Shown here piece after piece: positions 32,201-39,286 of a stretch of DNA of 64,000 nucleotides (positions are counted from its first letter, which is position 1; each line of letters starts with the position of its first letter). This DNA comes from Rhynchopus euleeides (lineage: Eukaryota; Euglenozoa; Diplonemea; Diplonemida; Diplonemidae). The stretch covers positions 62,001 to 126,000 of the forward strand of contig OY723281.1 in assembly GCA_963210315.1 (NCBI GenBank). The letters run 5' to 3'. The position numbers and the translations under genes were made by a program. The notes below the pieces were generated by a model, which was not told the DNA's origin, did not search any database, and worked only from the letters and a program-made list of their open reading frames with translations.

Positions 32201-33083
32201 TGCCGAGCTTCCTGTCCACTGTATAGTGGCCCGACGCCTCTGTTGCCCCCTGGTGCATCACGACGCAAATAGTCCCGTAGTTGTGGATCACCCTGTCGCT
32301 GGATTCCAACGCACCTCTTGCCGCCTCGACTTCGACAGCATCCCGCTGCAGGAGCCCGTCATGGGAGTCAGGGTCAGCAGGGTCAAGATTTCGCAGCTTG
32401 TTGAGCACCCAAGGCGAGGTGTAGAGCTGCACCGGGGTGGCGGTCGAGTGCATGGCCTGTGCATTTTTTTTGTACACGGCCCCACCCCCTTCGCTCCTGG
32501 CAACAAAATCCCAACGACGAAGATGCACGATTAAATATTCTGGGAGCGTCACCCAGTAGGGACCCGCCGTGTGGTCCTTGTCCCCTGCACCAAGCCCACA
32601 AGCCTGGCACCGCTTCGTGAGCAGCGTGTCCAGGTCATACTCGGAAAAGGAGGTCGTCAGCTGCGGGTTGATGTCCACTCGGACGTCGGTGGTGACTTCC
32701 AGAGAAGCCCGTGTCGCGGTTTGGCAGGTAGTGCATGTGTACAGCTGGTACCTCAGGGCAGTGAACGGGGCCAAGATGGGGCTCGTGTCAGCGAAGCCAC
32801 ACATCCTGTGCTCCCGCGCAATGGCCTCCACCACGCGCGCGAAGAACTCGTGTGCATCATGCTGCACACTCACAGGCATCCCCAGCAGGGCTGCCAGCTC
32901 GAATGCCGCATGCGGCATCACGGACCCTTCGCTGGCCATCATGTTGATGGAGCGCAGCAAAAGGCAGCTTGCCTTGCCATACGGGCTCGGCGCTGCCAGG
33001 GTCCTTCCACGCAGTACTGCGTGGAAGACATGCAGCACACTTCCGACGAAGCAGCTGTTGTCAGTGCGGAGGAGCGCTGCCAT
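29292..33083 (-). CDS. USP domain fused to TTF/BED-like zinc finger and hAT transposase
   Basis: Intact 1263-aa ORF from ATG 33083. Residues 1-335 are a peptidase C19 domain: Cys11 in DNSCFVGS, QHDAHEF 74-80, zinc pairs CTTC 117-120 and CQAC 159-162, YLIVHLRRW 183-191, His box HQGATEASGHYTV (His286) and YNDGDM 300-305. Residues 424-486 hold C..C...H.....H spacing of a TTF/BED-type finger (CLTCAAWG, HCATAGH). Residues 540-1070 are hAT-like: first Asp in CAFDGSM (617), second in ATDQGSAAL (685), an AHVHQLTQAA segment in the C..H.L.L position, and a C-terminal dimerisation motif ESCFSVASQVKKKGRW to MRCN (1034-1064). The last 150 residues are Ser/Glu then Ala/Pro low complexity. All key USP residues are present. 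Either a transposon or a domesticated gene. Confidence 0.8.
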   Translation of the reverse strand: MAALLRTDNSCFVGSVLHVFHAVLRGRTLAAPSPYGKASCLLLRSINMMASEGSVMPHAAFELAALLGMPVSVQHDAHEFFARVVEAIAREHRMCGFADTSPILAPFTALRYQLYTCTTCQTATRASLEVTTDVRVDINPQLTTSFSEYDLDTLLTKRCQACGLGAGDKDHTAGPYWVTLPEYLIVHLRRWDFVARSEGGGAVYKKNAQAMHSTATPVQLYTSPWVLNKLRNLDPADPDSHDGLLQRDAVEVEAARGALESSDRVIHNYGTICVVMHQGATEASGHYTVDRKLGKEWRSYNDGDMRVRTSHRKGGTGVPDASAKSYLLVLKRGNVENPNVVNVAAHNCCSSDCDHQAVPVLPSIVNAAPALPKPPPRSAVNLNGPCPATMTTKLFNAMRISPTSSTPDGFKKTTGKSGNNTWTCLTCAAWGDVTEKDKADIVKRTKLVLPSGANADTWATGEAVRSEQPPSALKKRFASHCATAGHKAAKLYVEGELSAAQNAPLEAESTLQAESEQSIANVPPTEDPDLKRYTPDQITAVRNHMVSAVSAILCGSSLRAVEKLLEAEKHKQPTPLLLPGHRSRWTASSLLLAFVESLRSTVHEEMAASEFFGCAFDGSMHHSRELTAFYIKYMTQDMRVRFRFFKLLETKRGNAQSVFDALIDALQAAGLHDTFRDGLLEAATDQGSAALSMRTKLKEWCSYEAFSGADDPAHVHQLTQAAVKEMPQWKSFFRAASEWGKASRGIMYQEAETLAAPVVRGRRLLTFKKKHRIRWARSSYLQTQACYRNWTPYVRAYSKIASSPDFAKKYRDKADGARRRIVSARFVLRLAVIKDYTTANSLASTALQSSDLTHEDVVTVITILKEGLTTILNGGGDEERKAVESLRENGTFQDERVTGDVEREIAFARRFRRKMARKSLDNLTVRFGKWRASYYRPCIFLLRNWGDGEDVSDLRVRFTCSSLGFRSHISDRVVREWCAVKESILEHLSSSSLNVQEEVMEALRKQIANGSADAHLVRVVQSEALSVVSSVPCESCFSVASQVKKKGRWQLSNSILDLEVFMRCNAPQLGSKEMDTLFDRAATLWLKMRRRRLSQKKSPSVGNVKTSLLEAFRRIDEEASGNEVPDTFDAFDASDSESSSEASSRESTPEECSESELSEEDMVPDPIPSPGTSTDAVAAADQPAAPLTATVAHPTPAPAPAPSPSPSATRASTDGGAGAEPAAPAPAPSPPPPPTAPVQAPLTGKRSQPDIRSFMQQKRTRQG

Positions 33084-33183
33084 TTCAAGGCAGCGTCCTG
33101 CACTTCTGCATGTGGGTGTGGTGTGCTGTAGAAACCGAAGAATGACGTGGATTGAAGTAGAACCTCCATTAAACCTCAGCGCC

Positions 33184-33905
33184 GACCCAGTGGAACTGGG
33201 TTGACGCTTGGTCCAGGCTTGGATAGCGTCAGCCCAGGACTGGGTTGACGCTTGGTCGAGGCTTGGGTAGCGTCAACCCAGTGGAACTGGGTTGACGCTT
33301 GGTCCAGGCTTGGATAGCGTCAACCCAGGACTGGGTTGACGCTTGGTTGAGGCTTGGATAGCGTCAACCCAGTGGAACTGGGTTGACGCTTGGTCCAGGC
33401 TTGGATAGCGTCAACCCAGGACTGGGTTGACGCTTGGTCCAGGCTTGGATAGCGTCAACCCAGGACTGGGTTGACGCTTGGTTGAGGCTTGGATAGCGTC
33501 AACCCAGTGGAACTGGGTTGACGCTTGGTCCAGGCTTGGATAGCGCCAACCCAGGACTGGGTTGACGCTTGGTCCAGGCTTGGATAGCGTCAACCCAGGA
33601 CTGGGTTGACGCTTGGTTGAGGCTTGGATAGCGTCGACCCAGTGGAACTGGGTTGACGCTTGGTCCAGGCTTGGATAGCGTCAACCCAGGACTGGGTTGA
33701 CGCTTGGTTGAGGCTTGGATAGCGTCAACCCAGTGGAACTGGGTTGACGCTTGGTCCAGGCTTGGATAGCGTCAACCCAGGACTGGGTTGACGCTTGGTC
33801 CAGGCTTGGATAGCGTCAACCCAGGACTGGGTTGACGCTTGGTCGAGGCTTGGGTAGCGTCAACCCAGTTCCACTGGGTCGACGCTGGGTCGACGCTTTT
33901 TTATG
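33184..33905. repeat. 44/47-bp minisatellite with internal dyads
   Basis: About 16 tandem units. Each contains GGGTTGACGC, a CTTGG(T/A)CCAGG-like spacer and GCGTCAACCC, so each unit can fold back, and adjacent units are joined by CCCAGGACTGGG or CCCAGTGGAACTGGG, also dyads. The two joint types alternate in a loose higher-order pattern. It separates the USP-hAT gene from PLE copy 3 and has invaded the latter's 3' end. Confidence 0.8.
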
Positions 33906-33960
33906 GGGGGGGAAACCAAAATTCACTGGGTCGACGGTCGACGCTTAGCGACATGCCGGC

Positions 33961-36900
33961 TCAGGTTCCGGGGGGAGAGGGGGGGGGGGGGGGGAAATTC
34001 GTTTTAGAAAACAAAATATTCATCACGTTCCGTCACGTCCGTCAGCACACACACTCACCTCACACATTCGTATACACTAAACGCTTCATCTCTTGTTCAA
34101 GCCTTCATCATCACGTGGTCGTAGCTCACCCCACGCGGCACTCACTTGGCATATAGTCAAGTGGTTCCTTCAGGCTCTGGTTCTGTTCCATTACCAGGCT
34201 CCCCTGGCTGCGGCTGTGAAACCTCCGTTCTGTCCGTCTCTGACTTCCCTGGTGTCCCCGTCTCCCGCTCACCATCCAACCCTTCACCACCCGTCTGAGA
34301 CAGAAAAATATCAGGGGAGGCAGGCACCGAGGGCGATGCCTGTGCCGGAGGGGCACCCAACAACAAGGGAAGTTCCACAGCAGGTTCCGTGGCTGACGCC
34401 TGTATCTGAGAGCCGCTCACTACCAAGGCAGGTTCTCCACGCTGTCTCTTTGATAGCGGCCCCTTGGGCTTTGGCGTCACCCGATCCTCCGGGAGAACGA
34501 CTACAAGGGCTGAAGAAGTCGCAGCCACTGTATCAAGTTGCGGTTGGCTTTCAAACAGGTCTTTCGACTCCTCACTCGTTTCGTCACTGCCACTCACTTC
34601 GTCTCGGCCCCTCTTCTTCTGGGCCGTATGAACAACTACTTGCCCTTGCTCAGGCTTCGGTTGCAACAAACGGGGTTGGTCCGTCCCTTGCACCCGTGCT
34701 GGGGCGTCCTGCGCCTGTATTTGCAGCTGCTTGTTCTCAGACACCTCCAACGCTGACTGCAGGGACAATACCAAGTTGTTTTGTTGCGCGATGAGATCCT
34801 TCTGCCGCGCCATTTCTTTCGCCATGGTCATGCCTTGGCGCAGCTGGTGCTGCACCTGCTTAACCAACATGGCCTTATCCTGATTCTGTTGTTCGTGTAG
34901 GCCCTCCTGGATCTGCATATGTTGCTCCTGCATCCCCAGTTGGTCACGGAGTGCCTTCTCATTTTGCATGCTCGCCGACACGTGAAATTCCAAAAGCATC
35001 TTATCTTGCTGTGTACCTTTCAAAGCATTCTCTGTCTGTTCAAGTAAGCGCTGTTGGGATTCTCCCTGTGACGAGTAGCTTCGGGCCTTGGACTCCACAC
35101 GGTGCAGCTCCTGGGTGAGGGCCGCTTTTTCGTGAGTCGTCTTTGCCCTCAGCTCTTCCACCTCCGCTTCTCTCTCAACACCAAGCACTTTCATAAAAGC
35201 CAACGCAGATTCCTGCTTCTGGAGCTGTCCCTTTAACACGGCCATCTCCTGTCGTTGTTGATTCAAAAAATCCGTTTTGGCCCGTGCCTCACTCGCCACC
35301 TTTTCCTTCTCCTCAGTCACCCTCTTTACCTCACTCTCCGCCTTTGCCAAAGCTTTCTCCTTCTCCACGACTGACCTCTCATGATCCTCTGCTGCTCTTT
35401 TTTGCTCTGCCTCTCGCACCTCTATCCCCTCTTGGAGTTCCTTCTGGCACAAACTGACGAGCGTCTTCGTTTGCTCCTCTGTCCGATACCTATCAAGGAC
35501 TTCCGCGATTTCACACGACAAATCAAAACGTGCTGGGGCTTCCTCTTCCACAACATGAGCCCGCTCTGCACGTTCCTCCATTTCCACGGTCCTGCGTTCC
35601 AAAGTCGGGTATTCCTCCCCGCGCTGCTGGGGTGGTTCCTGTGGTTCATTCAAAACGCTGGCACTCTCGGGGACGGCGGCATCCTGCAACCTTTGCATTA
35701 TGTCTCCCGTGTTCCCCGTGAGCTCAGGTTGCTGTGTGGGAGATACATACACTTCTGGCGAGTTGGGCATGCTAACCTTCTCCTCCTGAGGGGCATCCTT
35801 ATCACAATACACGAGGATGGTCGACTCCTTCTCAAGGAAACCCCTGAAGGCATCCATTTCCTCAGCTGTGTTGGCCACAGTCACGGTGTTGTCGTCAAAC
35901 AAGGTCATGGTATCCGTGCCACAACTGATAAAACGACAATGGCCTCCGTGCGGAGTACTTCCTCTGTGCAGGACTGCGCCCTTGAGGCGGTACCTTGTAA
36001 AAGAAGGCTTCCCTCCGTTGTTACCACTCGACATCAGCAAGTCCGTGTCAATGTTGATCGCTTGATTCTTGCGCTCATACCTGACACCGTTGCCAACTCT
36101 GAGTGTTTTGAAGCGCCAAAGTCGTATAAACAAGTGTGTCGGGAGTGATGTGATTTGCACCGACTTTGTTGCCCGCTGTTTGTTTGGGGCACACATTTCG
36201 CACTCGTAATTAGGCACTTCTTCAGGCCTCAGGCTTTCGCAAATTCTGTCGGCCAACGTCACACCTGTTCTCCGGGGGTTGTTGAGTGGGACTGACAGTA
36301 AGGACAGCTGTTCCTCCCTCCCCGTGACCTTCTTGCAATTTTGGCATGCCATGCTCGTGAATGTTTTTACTTCAGGGATCCATGACTGTACTGTCGGTTG
36401 GTCCATCGTCCTGAGGTGTTCATTCAGCATTCTCCATTCTGCTTCCAGTGTTGGTACAACCCCCAGACAATACGCTTCATCCGCGCAATGCTGTTCCCTT
36501 GTCTGGAACATTCTGTGAATGGCTGTTTGTAACACGGACACTGAATGATCTGTGCGACTCCTGGTGTACATGGAGTACAATCCCATGAGTATGGGGGTCA
36601 GGCCGAGTCCATTTGAAACAAACTTGCATGCACTGCCTAGGGTAGCTGGAAGTACCGAGTGTGCGAGCATCTGGTACAGTGCTCCCAGGTAGCAAGTATT
36701 TCCCTCATTGACAACACCCCACGACAACGTATCGCTGTGCAGTACCTTCATACTTATCGTGCTCTTCCCCAAAACTGGAGGCTGTTGTGAGGGGACGGGT
36801 GGAGAGAGGGAGGAGAAGAGGGAGAGGACGAAGAAGAAGAGGAAGACATCGGTACGGAAGGGGAGGAGGTGGAGAAGAGAGGGACAAAAGAATCACATTC

Positions 36901-38750
36901 ACTCTTGCGTTGGTTCGCACTTCCAGTAGGCTTCACATCCGCCCCTTGCGGTGCGGGGTCTGTGTGGGATGTGTCCTCAGATTTCCCTGCCCTTTCCGTA
37001 CCCTCTGCCGGCTCCGTATCTTTATCAGGCATTCCTCTGTTGGGTTTGGACCAGACGTACGCCCGTAGTTTTGGCATGGGGCACTTGCGGTAGTGCCTGT
37101 CCGTAGCAGTGTCAAAAAGTCGTTCGATCTTCTCCCTTTGCGCTGGGGCTACACAAAACAACTCTCTCACGGTTCTCTGCCATGTTCCCCGGAGCTCGTA
37201 GGGTTTCCATCCTCTTATCAAAAGGCGACGTAGGATGAGTTCTGCCTCAACCATGAAATCTTCCAGGTTGTTGCAGATTCTCGCCGTTCGTATCATCTGT
37301 GATATCACAATGCCATTTCCTTGGCTTTTCGGCGCTGCGCTTGTCCTGCCAGTATATTTAATAGGGTCATAGTGCACCCAGTCACTTTCCTTATTATACA
37401 CTGACATGCGCACCCGTGTTTTCTCATTCCCGTCGTCATTTTTATACCTCTGCCATCTAAACCACCCTCCCAAGAACACACAACTGTCAATTCCTCTCGT
37501 AGTGTCCTCAGAGCTCATGCCGTACACACTATCCGGTATGTGCGGCCCTAAGGTAAAGACATCATCAATGAACCGGAAAACCCCTCCAAACTTTTTTTGT
37601 TGCTGCGGAGGTAGTGTGTCAAGGTATCTCATCTCTTTACTGGCACAATAAAGGTTTGCAAGGTCCGGGCTTGCATTCCCTCCCGTCGGGATGCCTTTCT
37701 TCTGGTGGAGGATATAATCGCCGTTTTTCACAAAACTGTTTTCCACGGCCAACCTCACCAGCTGTTTTACCTCGTCCGAAGTGTATGCCCGTACCTTCTT
37801 GTCATCTTTTCCCTCCTTCCATTTAAAGTGCTTCTTTTTGCGACGCTTCGCACTTGCGTCACGCGCCAAGTATTTATTGCCTTTATTCTCAAAAGCCTGC
37901 TCGACACACCAACAAACTCCCTCAATCACCGCCTCCTGGTCCAGGGACGTGTACATTGATGTGAAATCTCTTGTTGTTGGTGTGGCTTTCTTAACCGTGT
38001 CGTAGTTAAGCTTCATATACTTAGCCACATCGTCTATGCTTTCGACGACAAAAAACTTCTTGATCCCTGTTTTTTTGTAGTTAGTCTCGTCTGCATCACT
38101 CAACGTGCGAATAACTACTTTCAACAAGCCTGAAAGTTCTGTGTGCAGGCCTGTCGCTATTCCTACAGCCTGTTGCTTTGTTTTGCCGTGTTTCTGCTTC
38201 TCTTTCCTCGCTTTCTTTTCATCTGGCGTCTCATCTCTGTTATCCCCACTCAAGCCTGCTATGCCACGGAGCGTCGGGCCCTTCTCCACAGGTTTGTGGA
38301 TTTTCAATGACCCGTAAAGATACGGAAAACAATCGCCTATCTGCAGTTGACGGTCATCACATATCTGCTGTAGGCGCTCCACGATCTCCTTCTCTGTCTC
38401 GCTTGCTTTCTCAAAAGTCCCCGTGGACACACTCACCTGTTCCCTGAGCCAATGTCTGTAGTAGTGTTTGCAAATTGCCCCAAAGTCATGGGACGACTTA
38501 TCCACACTGCATAACACGACATCCTCATGGATATCTTTTAGTTCGTCTTTGTCGATCCGATCGGCCGACTCGACAGGGGGGAGCGCTGCAAACTCTTCTT
38601 TCAGTACTTCAAGTAAAGCATTGCAGAAAGTCTCAGTCTCTCCGTCATCACCAAAAGATTTTGCATAGGTCATGAGTGACTCCTTCGTAACCTCATGTGC
38701 TTGGTAGATATCGCCTGACAAGCGGTATTTTCTCCCTTTACTCAAACGCA
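33961..38750 (-). mobile_element. PLE-USP retroelement copy 3, 5'-truncated, RT-bearing
   Basis: Minus strand: truncated RT ORF (38751-36754), USP/coiled-coil ORF (36751-34157), 3' UTR, C-tract (33971-33996), and about 12 bp of R before minisatellite DNA. The 5' end joins WD40 gene H at GTGCAGCATGCAC. It is the most diverged of the USP copies at protein level (for example EVKTFTS, NNPRRTG). Confidence 0.8.
34157..36751 (-). CDS. PLE-encoded ubiquitin-specific protease with coiled coil (copy 3)
   Basis: 864 residues from ATG 36751 (MKVLHSDTLSW). C19 signatures: Cys20 in NEGNTCYLG, CQNC 136-139, CEMC 184-187, His271 in HRGSTPHGGHCRF, LFDDNTV about 284-290. The usual Tyr after the catalytic His is Cys here, while copies 1 and 2 keep GHY. 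The coiled coil and tail are as in copy 2. The start codon lies 2 nt after the RT stop (TAAGTATG), so translation could occur by termination-reinitiation. The frame is also open upstream to a TTG at 36772, overlapping the RT by 19 nt in the -1 phase, so frameshifting is an alternative. Confidence 0.8.
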   Translation of the reverse strand: MKVLHSDTLSWGVVNEGNTCYLGALYQMLAHSVLPATLGSACKFVSNGLGLTPILMGLYSMYTRSRTDHSVSVLQTAIHRMFQTREQHCADEAYCLGVVPTLEAEWRMLNEHLRTMDQPTVQSWIPEVKTFTSMACQNCKKVTGREEQLSLLSVPLNNPRRTGVTLADRICESLRPEEVPNYECEMCAPNKQRATKSVQITSLPTHLFIRLWRFKTLRVGNGVRYERKNQAINIDTDLLMSSGNNGGKPSFTRYRLKGAVLHRGSTPHGGHCRFISCGTDTMTLFDDNTVTVANTAEEMDAFRGFLEKESTILVYCDKDAPQEEKVSMPNSPEVYVSPTQQPELTGNTGDIMQRLQDAAVPESASVLNEPQEPPQQRGEEYPTLERRTVEMEERAERAHVVEEEAPARFDLSCEIAEVLDRYRTEEQTKTLVSLCQKELQEGIEVREAEQKRAAEDHERSVVEKEKALAKAESEVKRVTEEKEKVASEARAKTDFLNQQRQEMAVLKGQLQKQESALAFMKVLGVEREAEVEELRAKTTHEKAALTQELHRVESKARSYSSQGESQQRLLEQTENALKGTQQDKMLLEFHVSASMQNEKALRDQLGMQEQHMQIQEGLHEQQNQDKAMLVKQVQHQLRQGMTMAKEMARQKDLIAQQNNLVLSLQSALEVSENKQLQIQAQDAPARVQGTDQPRLLQPKPEQGQVVVHTAQKKRGRDEVSGSDETSEESKDLFESQPQLDTVAATSSALVVVLPEDRVTPKPKGPLSKRQRGEPALVVSGSQIQASATEPAVELPLLLGAPPAQASPSVPASPDIFLSQTGGEGLDGERETGTPGKSETDRTEVSQPQPGEPGNGTEPEPEGTT

Positions 38751-38751
38751 T
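36754..38751 (-). CDS. Penelope-like reverse transcriptase (N-terminally truncated)
   Basis: 665 residues. It begins RLSKGRKYR, the short motif that precedes the polymerase in this PLE group, then YLYGSLKIHKP (145-153), the PLE counterpart of LPKIHKP. Motif A is RDFTSMYTSLD (Asp262), motif B is GIPTGGNASPDLANLY (353-368), motif C is RFIDDVF (393-399, Asp396 and Asp397). A C-terminal block (GNGIVISQMIRTARICNN, then RRLLIRGW) follows. The catalytic aspartates are intact. The C-terminus is a Ser/Pro tail. The ATG spans the junction with WD40 DNA (A from the target, TG from the element), so it is probably not the native start and the endonuclease half is missing. Confidence 0.85.
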   Translation of the reverse strand: MRLSKGRKYRLSGDIYQAHEVTKESLMTYAKSFGDDGETETFCNALLEVLKEEFAALPPVESADRIDKDELKDIHEDVVLCSVDKSSHDFGAICKHYYRHWLREQVSVSTGTFEKASETEKEIVERLQQICDDRQLQIGDCFPYLYGSLKIHKPVEKGPTLRGIAGLSGDNRDETPDEKKARKEKQKHGKTKQQAVGIATGLHTELSGLLKVVIRTLSDADETNYKKTGIKKFFVVESIDDVAKYMKLNYDTVKKATPTTRDFTSMYTSLDQEAVIEGVCWCVEQAFENKGNKYLARDASAKRRKKKHFKWKEGKDDKKVRAYTSDEVKQLVRLAVENSFVKNGDYILHQKKGIPTGGNASPDLANLYCASKEMRYLDTLPPQQQKKFGGVFRFIDDVFTLGPHIPDSVYGMSSEDTTRGIDSCVFLGGWFRWQRYKNDDGNEKTRVRMSVYNKESDWVHYDPIKYTGRTSAAPKSQGNGIVISQMIRTARICNNLEDFMVEAELILRRLLIRGWKPYELRGTWQRTVRELFCVAPAQREKIERLFDTATDRHYRKCPMPKLRAYVWSKPNRGMPDKDTEPAEGTERAGKSEDTSHTDPAPQGADVKPTGSANQRKSECDSFVPLFSTSSPSVPMSSSSSSSSPSSPPSLHPSPHNSLQFWGRAR

Positions 38752-39286
38752 GGTGCAGCATGCACACCTCCTCCCAAGTTGAAGTCAGCCACACGCAGAT
38801 GGTGCCGTCACGAGAGCACGTTGCCAACCACGTCCCACATACAGAGATTGATGTGCAAAGAATAGTCTGGTCGCCGTGTGTTAAGTCCGCCACCACAGCA
38901 GCGGTGGTGGTGTCAAACACAGTGATGTGTCCGTTGTAGTAACACACAGCACACAGCGTCCCACACCTCGACAGTGTGATGCTGAATACCTGCTCGCCAT
39001 GGGTCGATGAGTAGACTGCGGGAGCCTTGACGATGGGCCAGCGTGGGACGAGCTGGACAGCACCCCCGTCCTCCAGACCCGTGTCGGCAACGCGCTGTGC
39101 ATCGCCCAGCTCTTCCTCACACCCTTCGATGTGTGCTGCGACGTTTTCAGCCTCACGGACTGGGTTGATAGAACCCGGGAACATCTCGTTGAGCGCATCC
39201 GCCTTCAGCCCGACCACGGTCCCGCCTTCCGGAACACCGATGACACAGCTGTCACCGGTCTCGGTGTGACGGACACACACATCCAT
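38751..39286 (-). pseudogene. WD40 gene H, 5' part, truncated by PLE copy 3
   Basis: ATG 39286 (MDVCVRHTETG) through the N-terminal module, blades ITVFDT and ICVWLTSTWEEVCMLHH, then element sequence and a stop four codons later. Variable positions read GEQVFSI and DQTILCT. No matching 3' half was found at the other end of copy 3. A C-terminal WD40 fragment at 39966-40097 belongs to another copy. Confidence 0.8.
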
